NCBI GenBank assembly: GCA_963837485.1
Contig: CAWINP010000013.1
Location: forward strand, 124,001-188,000
Reading direction: 5' to 3'
From: Solirubrobacter sp963837485
GTDB taxonomy: Bacteria; Actinomycetota; Thermoleophilia; Solirubrobacterales; Solirubrobacteraceae
DNA: 64,000 nt
Position numbers and translations under genes: made by a program. The notes under the pieces were generated by a model. It did no database searches and had not been told where the DNA came from. It was given only the letters and a program-made list of their open reading frames with translations. Of the stretch, positions 25,716-36,376 are shown piece by piece (positions within the stretch are counted from its first letter, which is position 1; each line of letters starts with the position of its first letter).

Positions 25716-27160
25716 AACCGCTCCGCCAGGCCCGCGACTTCGAGCGGATGGCGGCGATACGGGCCCGGCACCTCGCCGCACAGGCGCGGCGTCGGCATCA
25801 GCTTGCCCGGGTTGGCCAGCCCGGCGGGGTCGAACGCGCAGCGCAGGCGCTGGAACGCGTCGAGGTCGGGCTCGGCGAACATCTTCGGCATGTGCTTCTT
25901 CTTGTCGACGCCGACGCCGTGCTCGCCGGTGATCGAGCCGCCCGCGTCCAGGCAGGCGTCGAGGATCAGCGCCGAGAGCTCTTCCGCGCGCTCGGCCTCG
26001 CCGTCCACGGCGCCGTCGTAGCAGACCAGCGGGTGCAGGTTGCCGTCGCCGGCGTGGAACACGTTGGCGACGACCATCCCGTACTCGCGCCCCAGCTGCT
26101 CGATCCGCTCCAGCACCTCGGGCAGCTTGGTGCGCGGGATCACGCCGTCCTGGACGAAGTAGTTCGGGCTGATGCGGCCCATCGCCGCGAACGCGGCCTT
26201 GCGCGCCTTCCAGAAGCGCTGGCGCTCGGCCTCGTCGCGCGCCACGCGCACGTCGTCGGAGCCGTTGCGCTCGCAGATCGCCACGACCTCCTCGAAGCGC
26301 GCCTCGCACTCGGACGCCGCGCCGTCGAGCTCGACCAGCAGCGCGGCGCCGCGGTCGATCGGGAAGCCGGCCTGCGCGGACTGCTCGGACGCCTCGATCG
26401 CCTTGGCGTCCATCATCTCGATCGCGCCGGGGACGACGCCGCCACCGACGATCTCGCTCACCGCCTCGCCGGCCGCATGCGTGGTGTCGAAGAACGCGAC
26501 CAGCGTCTTGACCGCCTCGGGCGAGGGGACGACCCGCAGCCAGACCTTCGTCGCCACGCCGAGCGTGCCCTCCGAGCCGACGAACGCGCCGAGCAGGTCG
26601 TAGCCGGGCGCGTCGAGCTCCTTGCCGCCGAGCTGGACGACCTCGCCGTCGGAGAGCACGAGCTCCAGCCCGGTGACGTAGTTGGTCGTGAAGCCGTACT
26701 TGAAGCAGTGCGCGCCGCCGGAGTTCTCGGCCACGTTGCCGCCGATCGAGCAGACGATCTGCGAGCTCGGGTCGGGCGGGTAGAAGAACTCCGGCCCGAC
26801 CGCGGCGCTGACGTTCGCGTTGGTGACGCCCGGCTCGACGCAGATGCGCGCGTTGTCGAGGTCGATCTCGAGGATCCGCCGCATGCGCGAGAGCACGATC
26901 AGGACGCCGTCGGAGATCGGGAGCGCGCCGCCCGAGAGCCCGGAGCCGGCGCCGCGGGCGACCCACGGCACCTCGGCGTCCGCGCACGCCTTCACGACCG
27001 CGGCGACCTGCTCAGTGGTGGCCGGCAGGACCGCCGCGGCGGGCGTCACCCGGTACTGCAGCAGGCCGTCGGACTCATACGTCCGCAGCTCGTGCTCGGC
27101 CGTGTAGGTCCACTGGTCACCGACGATCTCTTTGAGCTTCGCGACTAGACGACCATCCAT
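25712..27160 (-). CDS. glcD: Glycolate oxidase catalytic FAD subunit
   Basis: The 482-residue flavoprotein oxidises glycolate (or D-lactate) to glyoxylate. It has the PCMH FAD fold (PWVARGAGSGLSGGALP, CSIGGNVAENSGGAHCFKYG, GSEGTLGVATKVWLRV) and the C-terminal catalytic segment NVFHAGDGNLHPLV and GSITGEHGVGVDKKK. Start ATG 27160 overlaps the permease stop by 16 bp. Linkage to glcE, glcF and malate synthase favours glycolate over lactate as substrate. Confidence 0.92.
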   Translation of the reverse strand: MDGRLVAKLKEIVGDQWTYTAEHELRTYESDGLLQYRVTPAAAVLPATTEQVAAVVKACADAEVPWVARGAGSGLSGGALPISDGVLIVLSRMRRILEIDLDNARICVEPGVTNANVSAAVGPEFFYPPDPSSQIVCSIGGNVAENSGGAHCFKYGFTTNYVTGLELVLSDGEVVQLGGKELDAPGYDLLGAFVGSEGTLGVATKVWLRVVPSPEAVKTLVAFFDTTHAAGEAVSEIVGGGVVPGAIEMMDAKAIEASEQSAQAGFPIDRGAALLVELDGAASECEARFEEVVAICERNGSDDVRVARDEAERQRFWKARKAAFAAMGRISPNYFVQDGVIPRTKLPEVLERIEQLGREYGMVVANVFHAGDGNLHPLVCYDGAVDGEAERAEELSALILDACLDAGGSITGEHGVGVDKKKHMPKMFAEPDLDAFQRLRCAFDPAGLANPGKLMPTPRLCGEVPGPYRRHPLEVAGLAERF

Positions 27161-28806
27161 GACAGGACCGATATGGACTGCAGATAGACGAGCACGCACA
27201 TGATCAGCAGGAGAAGGATGCTCCATCCGATCACGCGGCGGAAGAGATCGCCCTCTTGTCCACCCAAGCCTACGGCGGCGGCGCCGATCGCGAGGTTCTG
27301 CGGCGAGATCATCTTGCCGAGCACGCCGCCGGACGAGTTCGCGGCGGCCAGCAGCGTCGGGTCCAGGCCCGCCTTCTTGGCGGCGGAGGCCTGCAGGACG
27401 CCGAACAGCGAGTTCGACGACGTGTCCGAGCCGGTCACGGCGGTGCCCAGCCAGCCGATGATCGGCGAGAAGAACGCGAGCACGCCTCCCGCGCCGGCGA
27501 TCCAGTTGCCGATCGTCAGCGTCTGGGCGCTGAGGTTCATCACGTAGGCGAGCCCGAGCACCGACGCGACGGTCAACGTCGCCCACTTGAGCTGGTTCAG
27601 CATGCGGCCGTAGGCGCTCAGCGCGCGGGCGGGGGAGACCCTCAGCACGGCCATCGTCAGGATCCCGCAGATCAGCAGCAGCGTGCCGGCGGCGGGCAGC
27701 CAGTTGACCTTGTAGGTGACGGCGGTCGGGGCCTCGCCCTTGGCGTTGAGGATGTGCAGGCCGGGCCACTGGAACTCGGTCGCGCCCTTGGCGATGAAGT
27801 CCTTCACCGGCCCCCATTGCGCGAGCGCGAAGACGGCGATGATGATCACGTACGGCGCGTAGGCGCGCGCGATGTCGCCGCGCGAGTCGGGCGCGGTGCC
27901 CTCGCGCCTACGGACCGCCTCCTCGTGGGCGACGTCGCTGACCGCGGCGCCGGCGATCGCCGGGCGGTCGAAGCGGCCGGCCCCCACCGGCTCCTCCGGC
28001 TGCCAGACGCGCAGGAACGCGACCATCGCGGAGATCGAGAGCAGCGAGGCGACGATGTCGGTCAGCTCGACCGAGACGTAGTTCGAGCAGGAGAACTGGC
28101 CGATCGCGAAGGCCACGCCGCCGACCATCGCGGCCGGCCAGACGGCGCGGACGCCGCGCATGCCGTCGACCATGCCGACGAGGATGAGCGGGACGAAGAG
28201 GGCCAGGAACGGCGTCTGACGGCCGACCATGGCGCCGAGATCCTCCTTCGGGATGTCGGTCAGCCCGGCGAGCGTGACGATCGGGATCGCGATCGCGCCG
28301 AACGCGACCGGCGCGGTGTTGGCGACGAGCGCCACGGCGGCGGCCTTCATCGGCTTGAAGCCGACGGCGACCAGCATCACCGCGGTGATCGCCACCGGCG
28401 TGCCGAAGCCGGCGAGCGCCTCGAGCAGCGCGCCGAACGCGAACGCGATGATCACGGCCTGGATGCGCTGGTCGTCGGAGATCGAGGAGATCGAGCGGCG
28501 CAGGACGGCGAAGTGCCCGGTGTCCTCGGTCATCTTGTAGATCCAGATCGCGTTCCAGACGATCCACATGATCGGGAACAGGCCGAACGCCATGCCCTCC
28601 AGGCCGGCGTCGAGCGCCTGCCCGGCCGGCATCGAGTAGACGATGATCGCCACCACGATCGAGACCGCGAGCGAGATCACCGCGGCGACGTGCGCCTTGA
28701 GCCTCAGCCCGCCGAGCAGGATGAACAGGGTGACGAGAGGGATCAGGGCGAACAGCGAGCTGTAGAGCAGCGAATCGCTGACCGGATCGAGGACCTGCTT
28801 GTACAT
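27145..28806 (-). CDS. LctP/GlcA-family glycolate/lactate permease
   Basis: The 553-residue transporter has about 13 helices and matches the L-lactate permease family: GLFPIMWIVWNAIWIYKMTEDTG, LLEALAGFGTPVAI, GWLGTAVTGSDTSSN and ISPQNLAIG. As the first gene of a glycolate-oxidation operon it most likely imports glycolate, like E. coli GlcA. The ATG has a strong GGGGAGGAG ribosome site 6 nt upstream, one of few good Shine-Dalgarno sites in the window. Confidence 0.9.
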   Translation of the reverse strand: MYKQVLDPVSDSLLYSSLFALIPLVTLFILLGGLRLKAHVAAVISLAVSIVVAIIVYSMPAGQALDAGLEGMAFGLFPIMWIVWNAIWIYKMTEDTGHFAVLRRSISSISDDQRIQAVIIAFAFGALLEALAGFGTPVAITAVMLVAVGFKPMKAAAVALVANTAPVAFGAIAIPIVTLAGLTDIPKEDLGAMVGRQTPFLALFVPLILVGMVDGMRGVRAVWPAAMVGGVAFAIGQFSCSNYVSVELTDIVASLLSISAMVAFLRVWQPEEPVGAGRFDRPAIAGAAVSDVAHEEAVRRREGTAPDSRGDIARAYAPYVIIIAVFALAQWGPVKDFIAKGATEFQWPGLHILNAKGEAPTAVTYKVNWLPAAGTLLLICGILTMAVLRVSPARALSAYGRMLNQLKWATLTVASVLGLAYVMNLSAQTLTIGNWIAGAGGVLAFFSPIIGWLGTAVTGSDTSSNSLFGVLQASAAKKAGLDPTLLAAANSSGGVLGKMISPQNLAIGAAAVGLGGQEGDLFRRVIGWSILLLLIMCVLVYLQSISVLSWMVV

Positions 28807-28873
28807 CGACGTCTCCTCCCCGAGGTGCCTGAGCCGGGGCTACCCCGGGGAATGCGCGATCATGCGTCGGGCC

Positions 28874-29016
28874 ATGATCCCCGAAGACGTCCGTTCGCTG
28901 CTCGACGGCCGCAACTTCGCGCACACACCGGCGACCCGTTCCCGATGCGCTCCGGCGACGTCTACCTCGTGTCGTGCGCGAAGGCGGGGATGGCGGTCCT
29001 CCCGTTCGAGGATTAG
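28874..29016 (+). pseudogene. Short decayed ORF
   Basis: A piece MIPEDVRSLLDGRNFAH, like the N-terminus of a small PPOX/flavin-binding protein, runs 17 codons and then the good third-position bias shifts frame to GDPFPMRSGDVYLVSCAKAG, ending at TAG. The two pieces probably come from a gene with an internal deletion. The identity of the second piece is unknown. Confidence 0.35.
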
Positions 29017-30056
29017 GCCGCGGCCACCGCCGGCGGGTTGAGCGCCGCGAAGCCCTCCTGGCGCTCGTACGGGAAGTGGGGGTAGGGCGCGGCGACGGCG
29101 CTCGCGCGGTCGAGCGCGGCGGCGTGCTCGGGGCTCAGCGCCCAGCCGGCGGCGCCGAGGTTCTCGCGCAGCTGCGCCTCGGTGCGCGCGCCGACGATGA
29201 CCGAGCTCACCGACGGCCGCCGCAGCAGCCAGTTGATCGCGACCTGCGCGATCGTGCGCCCGGTCTCTGCCGCGACCCGCTCGAGCGCGTCGACGACGTC
29301 GTACAGGCGTTCGTCGTCGACCGGCGGCCCGGCGTGCGCCGTCGCGTGCAGGCGGCTGCGCTGGGGCAGCGGCCGGCCGCGCCGGACCGCCCCGGTCAGG
29401 CGGCCCCAGCCGAGCGGGCTCCAGACCAGCGCGCCGACGCCCTGGTCGAGCCCGAGCGGCATCAGGTCCCACTCGTAGTCGCGCCCGACCAGCGAGTAAT
29501 AGACCTGGTGGGCGACGTAGCGCGGATATCCGTAGCGCTCGGCGATCGCGAGCGACTTCATCAGCTGCCAGCCCGAGAAGTTCGAGACCCCGACGTAGCG
29601 GAGCTTGCCCTCGCGGACGAGGTCGCCGAGCGTCGCGAGCGTCTCCTCGATCGGCGTCGCGGCGTCGAACGCGTGCAGCTGCAGGAGGTCGATGTGGTCG
29701 GTGCCGAGCCGGCGCAGCGACGCCTCGACTGCCGAGATCAGCCGCGCGCGCGACGTCCCGGCGTCATTCGGGCCGTCGCCGAGCGGCAGCGCCGTCTTGG
29801 TCGAGATCAGCACGCGGTCGCGGCGGCCGTCGATCGCCTGGCCGAGCACCTGCTCGGAGGCGCCGTCGGAGTAGACGTCGGCGGTGTCGAAGAGCGTCGC
29901 GCCGGCGTCGATGCACAGGTCCACGAGGCGCCGCGCCTCGGCGGCGCCCGAGTTGCCCCACGCCGCGAAGATCGGGCCGCGGCCGCCGAACGTGCCGGCT
30001 CCGAAGCTCAGTGCCGGGACCTTCAGCCCGGATGCGCCCAGTCGTCGGTATTCCAT
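29013..30056 (-). CDS. Aldo/keto reductase
   Basis: The 347-residue NADPH-dependent oxidoreductase has the AKR catalytic set: Asp and Tyr in LFDTADVYSDG, Lys in ISTKTALPL and His in LLQLHAFD. The cofactor-binding C-terminus is VIVGARTEAQLRENLGAAG. It reduces an aldehyde or ketone; substrate unknown. It is divergent from an XRE regulator with a palindrome in the 103-bp gap, so the neighbour probably controls it. Confidence 0.9.
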   Translation of the reverse strand: MEYRRLGASGLKVPALSFGAGTFGGRGPIFAAWGNSGAAEARRLVDLCIDAGATLFDTADVYSDGASEQVLGQAIDGRRDRVLISTKTALPLGDGPNDAGTSRARLISAVEASLRRLGTDHIDLLQLHAFDAATPIEETLATLGDLVREGKLRYVGVSNFSGWQLMKSLAIAERYGYPRYVAHQVYYSLVGRDYEWDLMPLGLDQGVGALVWSPLGWGRLTGAVRRGRPLPQRSRLHATAHAGPPVDDERLYDVVDALERVAAETGRTIAQVAINWLLRRPSVSSVIVGARTEAQLRENLGAAGWALSPEHAAALDRASAVAAPYPHFPYERQEGFAALNPPAVAAA

Positions 30057-30115
30057 GCCGGGCAGGATGCGCCGCCGCGGTACGCGCAGCCAGCCCCCGG
30101 CGCTGCCTAGCACCG

Positions 30116-30130
30116 GCAGGGTCACCCTGC
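30116..30130. promoter_or_regulatory. Putative operator between AKR and XRE genes
   Basis: GCAGGGTCACCCTGC is a perfect palindrome with 6-bp arms. It lies between the divergent reductase and regulator genes, just upstream of the regulator's -10-like CATACT, and is a candidate site for the XRE protein. Confidence 0.45.
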
Positions 30131-30146
30131 GCGGTCCGAGTGTGGC

Positions 30147-30152
30147 CATACT
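30147..30152 (+). promoter_or_regulatory. -10 box (CATACT) of XRE regulator
   Basis: CATACT ends 7 nt before ATG 30160, which favours this start over a GTG at 30142 that would lie upstream of the box. Confidence 0.4.
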
Positions 30153-30159
30153 CGACGAG

Positions 30160-30978
30160 ATGGGCGCGAACCGTGAGCTCGGCGACTTCCTCCGCAGCCG
30201 CCGCGCGCGGCTGACGCCCGAGCTCGCCGGCATCGCCTCCTTCGGGGCACGGCGCGTGCCCGGCCTGCGACGTGAGGAGCTCGCCCAGCTCGCCGGCGTG
30301 AGCGCGACGTACTACACGCGGCTCGAGCAGGGGCAGAGCACGAACGCGAGCCGGTCGGTGATCGACGCGCTGGCGCGTGCCCTTCGGCTCGACGAGGACG
30401 AGCGTGCCCATCTCGACGATCTCGCCCGCCCGGCGGCGGGCGGGCGGCCGCGCCGCGCCCGCCCGGACGTCGCCCCGCGCGCGGCGGTCGCGCTCGTGCA
30501 GGCGATGTCGGACGTTCCCGCGGTCCTGCTCGGGCGCCGCACCGAGGTGCTGGCCTGGAACCCGCTCGCCCATCGCCTGCTCGCCGGCCATCACGACGCC
30601 GAGGCTCCGAACCGGCCGGCCGCGAGGCCGAACCTCACGCGCATGCTGTTCCTCGACGCGCACACGCGCGAGCTGTACCGCGACTGGCCCGCCGAGGCGG
30701 CGCGCGCGGTCGCCTCGCTGCGCCTGGTCGCCGGCCGCTTCCCGGAGGATCGCGCGCTCGAGGAGCTCGTGGGCGAGCTGTGCGTCAAGAGCCCCGAGTT
30801 CGCCGGCCTGTGGGCGCGGCACCCGGTGCTCAACTGCGTGTCCGGGACGAAGCTTCTGCGCCATCCGACGGTCGGCGACCTCGAAGTCGAGTTCCAGGCG
30901 CTGCAGCTGGCCGACGGCTCGGGCAGGCGGCTGCTGACGTATCTCGCCGACCCGGCGGCGCTGGCCTTGTTGCGTTAG
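30160..30978 (+). CDS. XRE-family regulator with MmyB-like domain
   Basis: The 272-residue protein has an N-terminal helix-turn-helix (LGDFLRSRRARLTPE, then RREELAQLAGVSATYYTRLEQGQ) and a C-terminal MmyB-like ligand domain (LGRRTEVLAWNPLAHRLLAGHH, FAGLWARHPV and FQALQLADGSGRRLLTYLADP). This class often controls a divergent oxidoreductase gene, here the aldo/keto reductase. Its 3' end overlaps the queuosine-salvage gene by 4 bp. Confidence 0.88.
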   Translation: MGANRELGDFLRSRRARLTPELAGIASFGARRVPGLRREELAQLAGVSATYYTRLEQGQSTNASRSVIDALARALRLDEDERAHLDDLARPAAGGRPRRARPDVAPRAAVALVQAMSDVPAVLLGRRTEVLAWNPLAHRLLAGHHDAEAPNRPAARPNLTRMLFLDAHTRELYRDWPAEAARAVASLRLVAGRFPEDRALEELVGELCVKSPEFAGLWARHPVLNCVSGTKLLRHPTVGDLEVEFQALQLADGSGRRLLTYLADPAALALLR

Positions 30979-31853
30979 TACTGCGTGCAGGGCGCGCGGT
31001 GGCGCGGGCGCGCCTTGTAGCGCGGCTCGCCGCCGCGGTGCCAGAGCACGTTGTCGATCACCGTCGCGCTCGCGCTCCCGTGCGCGGCGACGAGCAGCTC
31101 GACCGCGTTCAGCGCGCACGCGCGGATCTCGATCTCCTCCGGCGAGCCGTGCTCGAGCGGCTCCTCCGCCTCGATCCGGGCGACGAGCGACGGCTCGAAC
31201 TCGAGCACGCCGTCGAGCCGCAGCACGTGCGGGACGAGGTTGTCGGCGAACAGCGTGAGGCGGTCGAGATCGCCGGCGGGCGCGATGCCCGCGAGCGCGA
31301 GGTCGGCGGCGGCGATCTGCGCGCGCTTGAACAACGGGACCTCGGAGCCGTCGTAGGAGGACACGTCGCGCCAGCCGTCGAACCCGGCCAGGATCGTCGC
31401 CAGCGCCTCGGCTGAGCCTTCGCCGGCTCGCGCGAGCTCGAGGAACGAGCCGCCGACCTTGCCTCCCAGCTCCCGCAGGTGCTCCGCGTAGAGCCCCATC
31501 AGCACGTGCTCGGGGTCCTGGCCCATCGCCGCCGCGACCTCCTCCCGCGTCACCTCCCTCAGCTCCGCCGCCGTCCACGGCCCGCGCGCCCGCAGGCCGG
31601 CCTCGATCGTGCGGAAGCCCGACATCCCGGGCTTCTTGCGCAGCGTCGGGAACCAGCCCGAGCCGAAGTTGATCGCGTTCAGCTGCAGCGAGAACGCCGC
31701 CCGCGTCTCATCCCGGGCGCCTTCGAGGTCGGGCGCCGGCGGCGCGACCGGCGGGATCGTGCGCGCGTAGCCCTCGATCGCCGGCTCTTGGATGCGCACG
31801 TGCCGCGCGACGCCGGCCACGTGCGCGGCCGCCTCCCGGATGTCGTCGGTCAA
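30975..31853 (-). CDS. Queuosine salvage protein (Qng1/DUF2419 family)
   Basis: The 292-residue protein matches the DUF2419 queuosine-salvage family: LNAINFGSGWFPTLRKKPGMSGFRTIE, RAQIAAADLALAG, LTLFADNLVPHVLRLDGVL and the ending RYKARPRHRAPCTQY. Family members hydrolyse queuosine 5'-phosphate to free queuine so it can be reused for tRNA modification. No ATG fits; TTG at 31853 (MTDDIREAAAH) or 31859 are the candidates and neither has a ribosome site. No tgt or queuine transporter gene is nearby. Confidence 0.8.
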   Translation of the reverse strand: MTDDIREAAAHVAGVARHVRIQEPAIEGYARTIPPVAPPAPDLEGARDETRAAFSLQLNAINFGSGWFPTLRKKPGMSGFRTIEAGLRARGPWTAAELREVTREEVAAAMGQDPEHVLMGLYAEHLRELGGKVGGSFLELARAGEGSAEALATILAGFDGWRDVSSYDGSEVPLFKRAQIAAADLALAGIAPAGDLDRLTLFADNLVPHVLRLDGVLEFEPSLVARIEAEEPLEHGSPEEIEIRACALNAVELLVAAHGSASATVIDNVLWHRGGEPRYKARPRHRAPCTQY

Positions 31854-31877
31854 GGACAAGGCCGCCGGAGTCTGACG

Positions 31878-31883
31878 TAGGGT
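31878..31883 (+). promoter_or_regulatory. -10 box (TAGGGT)
   Basis: TAGGGT ends 6 nt before the GTG at 31890, matching the leaderless pattern. Confidence 0.4.
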
Positions 31884-31889
31884 GCGGGC

Positions 31890-32172
31890 GTGTTCCCGCG
31901 CGCCATGTTGGATCGCCTCGAGGAGGACCACCGGGAGCTCGGCGACCTGTCGGAGGAGCACCGGCAGGTCGAGGAGCAGGTCGTCCTCGCGGCGTTCGTC
32001 GAGCACGGCGGCGACCCGCAACCGCGGCGACTCGATGGGCGGCACGGGGACCGAGTGGCGCATGGAATGGCGCTTCGCGCCGGCACCGCCCGAAGGTGCC
32101 GAGACGCTCTACGTCACCGCCGGCCTGGGCTCCGAGCCGCCGGCCTTCGAGGTCCCGGTCGAGCTTGTCTGA
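31890..32172 (+). pseudogene. Frameshifted hypothetical gene
   Basis: A GTG start with a good -10 box opens MLDRLEEDHRELGDLSEEHR and QVEEQVVLAAFVEHGG with strong third-position G/C. Around 32010-32050 the bias shifts to another frame, which reads RMEWRFAPAPPEGAETLYV and ends FEVPVELV before a TGA. The two halves look like one protein of about 93 residues broken by a frameshift. I do not recognise the family. A sequencing error is possible. Confidence 0.4.
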
Positions 32173-32181
32173 GGGCACCTC

Positions 32182-32187
32182 TATCGT
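32182..32187 (+). promoter_or_regulatory. -10 box (TATCGT) of pcrA
   Basis: TATCGT ends 9 nt before the pcrA ATG. No ribosome site lies between them. Confidence 0.35.
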
Positions 32188-32196
32188 GGATCGAGC

Positions 32197-34374
<2,178 letters not shown>

Positions 34375-34393
34375 GGAGATTCAAACCCTCCAC

Positions 34394-34409
34394 GGGCGGC
34401 TAACCGCCC
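34394..34409. terminator. Short GC hairpin after pcrA
   Basis: GGGCGGctaaCCGCCC forms a 6-bp stem with a 4-nt loop 20 bp after the pcrA stop. There is no T-run, so it is a weak candidate for an intrinsic terminator. Confidence 0.3.
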
Positions 34410-34432
34410 TACTGACGCCATTGCGGGGTGCC

Positions 34433-34438
34433 TAGGCT
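34433..34438 (+). promoter_or_regulatory. -10 box (TAGGCT) of MFS gene
   Basis: TAGGCT ends 7 nt before GTG 34446. A GTG at 34428 lies upstream of this box and so would not be transcribed from it. Confidence 0.5.
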
Positions 34439-34445
34439 CCAGGAC

Positions 34446-35588
34446 GTGCGCCGCCTGTTGCTCCTCGCCTCAACCGTCGTCCTCGTCGACACGTCGTTCT
34501 ACGCGGCGATCACCCCGCTGCTCCCGGACCTGACGGAGCAGTACGGACTGAGCAAGACCGGCGCCGGCCTGCTCGCCGCGGCCTACCCCGCGGGCACGTT
34601 CGCCGGCGGGCTGCCGGGCGGCTGGATGGCGGCGAAGGTCGGCGTCAAGCCGACCGTCCTGCTGGGGCTCGGGTTGATGGTGGTCTCGAGCGTCGGCTTC
34701 GCGTTCGCCAACAGCGTCCTCTTCCTCGACGTCGCGCGCTTCGTGCAGGGCGTCGGCGGCGCCGCGTCGTGGGCCGGGGCGATGGGCTGGCTGGCCGCCG
34801 CCTCGCCGCGCGACCAGCGCGGGCAGATGATCGGCAGCGCGATGGGCGCCGCGATCGCCGGCGCCCTGCTCGGGCCGGTGATCGGCGTGCTTGCCGATGC
34901 CCTGGGCTTCGAGGTCGTGTTCTGCGGCGTCGGCGCGGTGGGCGTCGGCCTGATGGCCTGGACGGCGCGCACGCCCGCCGCCAAGCCCGAGGCCGACGGC
35001 TCGCTGCGCGGCCTCTGGCGCGCGCTCGGCAACGGCGACGTCCGCCTCTCGCTCGCTCTGATCACCGTTCCCGGGCTGCTGTTCGGCACGCTCGGAGTCC
35101 TCGGCCCGCTGCGGCTGGACGACCTCGGCGCCAGCGCCGCGGCGATCGGCGCGACGTGGCTGCTGGCCGCCGCGCTGGAGGCGATCGTGAGCCCGCTGGC
35201 CGGCCGCTTCTCCGACCGCCGCGGCCGGATGGCGCCGATGCTGGCCGGGCTGGCCGGCGCGGCGATCGTCTACGCGCTGCTGCCGTGGCCGGAGACCGCG
35301 GTGCTGTTCGCGCTGCTGATCGTCATCGGCGCGCCGGTCGTCGGCCTGCTGTGGGCGCCCTCGATGGCGATGCTGTCCGACGGCGCCGATCACGTCGGGC
35401 TCGAGCAGGGGCTCGCGTTCGGCCTGATGAACCTCACCTGGGCGACCGGCCAGACGCTCGGGAACGTCGGCGGCGCCGGGCTCGGCCAGGCGGCCGGCGA
35501 CAACGTCGCGTACCTGCTGCTGGCGGGGCTGTGCGTCGCCGTGTTCACCGCGCTGCGGATCCGGGCACCAAGAGCCGTGCCCGCGTGA
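34446..35588 (+). CDS. MFS transporter
   Basis: The 380-residue protein has 12 predicted helices in two halves. The loop between helices 2 and 3 reads GGWMAAKVGVKPTVL (MFS motif A-like), and helix 4 has RFVQGVGGAASWAGAMGWLA. It is a secondary exporter or importer of unknown substrate. GTG start 34446 is chosen from the adjacent -10 box. The stop overlaps the GTG of the methyltransferase gene (GTGA), so the two are coupled. Confidence 0.85.
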   Translation: MRRLLLLASTVVLVDTSFYAAITPLLPDLTEQYGLSKTGAGLLAAAYPAGTFAGGLPGGWMAAKVGVKPTVLLGLGLMVVSSVGFAFANSVLFLDVARFVQGVGGAASWAGAMGWLAAASPRDQRGQMIGSAMGAAIAGALLGPVIGVLADALGFEVVFCGVGAVGVGLMAWTARTPAAKPEADGSLRGLWRALGNGDVRLSLALITVPGLLFGTLGVLGPLRLDDLGASAAAIGATWLLAAALEAIVSPLAGRFSDRRGRMAPMLAGLAGAAIVYALLPWPETAVLFALLIVIGAPVVGLLWAPSMAMLSDGADHVGLEQGLAFGLMNLTWATGQTLGNVGGAGLGQAAGDNVAYLLLAGLCVAVFTALRIRAPRAVPA

Positions 35589-36376
35589 GTACCTATGTCC
35601 ACGGCTACGACGAGCGCGCGAACGAGCGTTTGCGCGACCAGGCGGCTGCGCTCGTTGACCTCCTGCACCACGACACGTCCTATCCCGAGGGCGCGCGCGT
35701 GCTGGAGGCCGGCTGCGGCGTCGGCGCCCAGACCGTCACGCTCGCCGCGAACTCGCCCGGCGCCCGCTTCGTGAGCGTCGACCTGTCCGCCGACTCGGTC
35801 GCCGAGGCCAGGCGCCGGACCGCGGGCCTGCCCAACGTCGAGGTCATGCAGGGCGACCTCTTCGCGCTCCCGTTCGAGCCCGCCTCGTTCGATCACGCGT
35901 TCGTCTGCTTCGTGCTCGAGCACCTGCCGCAGCCGGTCGCCGGGCTCCAGACGCTGATCGGGCTCGTGAAGCCCGGCGGCAGCGTGACGGTGATCGAGGG
36001 CGACCACGGCTCGACCTACTTCCATCCCGACAGCGCGGACGCGCACGCGGCGATCCAGTGCCAGGTCGAGCTCCAGCACCGCGGTGGCGGGGACTCGGAG
36101 ATCGGCCGCCAGGTCCACCCGCTGATGGTCGCCGCCGGGCTCGCGGGCGTGGCCGTGTCGCCGCGCATGGTCTACGTCGACGCGAGCCGCCCCGAGCTGC
36201 GCGACATGTTCACCCACCGCACGTTCACGGCGATGATCGAGGGCGTGCGCGAGTCCGCGCTGATCGCCGGCCTGATCGAGCCCGAGCGCTTCGACGCCGG
36301 CATTCGCGACCTCTACGCCACCGAGGTCTTCTGTTACACGTTCTTCAAGGGCGTCGGCTACCGCCCCGCGGCGTAG
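35585..36376 (+). CDS. Class I SAM-dependent methyltransferase
   Basis: The 263-residue enzyme has motif I VLEAGCGVGAQTVTLAA, FVSVDLSADSVAEARRR, GDLFALPFEPASFDHAFVCFVLEHLPQP and GLVKPGGSVTVIEGDHGS, a UbiE-like pattern. It is translationally coupled to the MFS gene, hinting that methylation and transport act on the same compound. Substrate unknown. Convergent overlap of 19 bp with the gamma-glutamyltransferase gene. Confidence 0.82.
   Translation: MSTYVHGYDERANERLRDQAAALVDLLHHDTSYPEGARVLEAGCGVGAQTVTLAANSPGARFVSVDLSADSVAEARRRTAGLPNVEVMQGDLFALPFEPASFDHAFVCFVLEHLPQPVAGLQTLIGLVKPGGSVTVIEGDHGSTYFHPDSADAHAAIQCQVELQHRGGGDSEIGRQVHPLMVAAGLAGVAVSPRMVYVDASRPELRDMFTHRTFTAMIEGVRESALIAGLIEPERFDAGIRDLYATEVFCYTFFKGVGYRPAA

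Noticed and set aside
34428..34445. GTG 34428 as start of the MFS gene
   Set aside because: It lies upstream of the TAGGCT box at 34433. GTG 34446 has the normal leaderless spacing.
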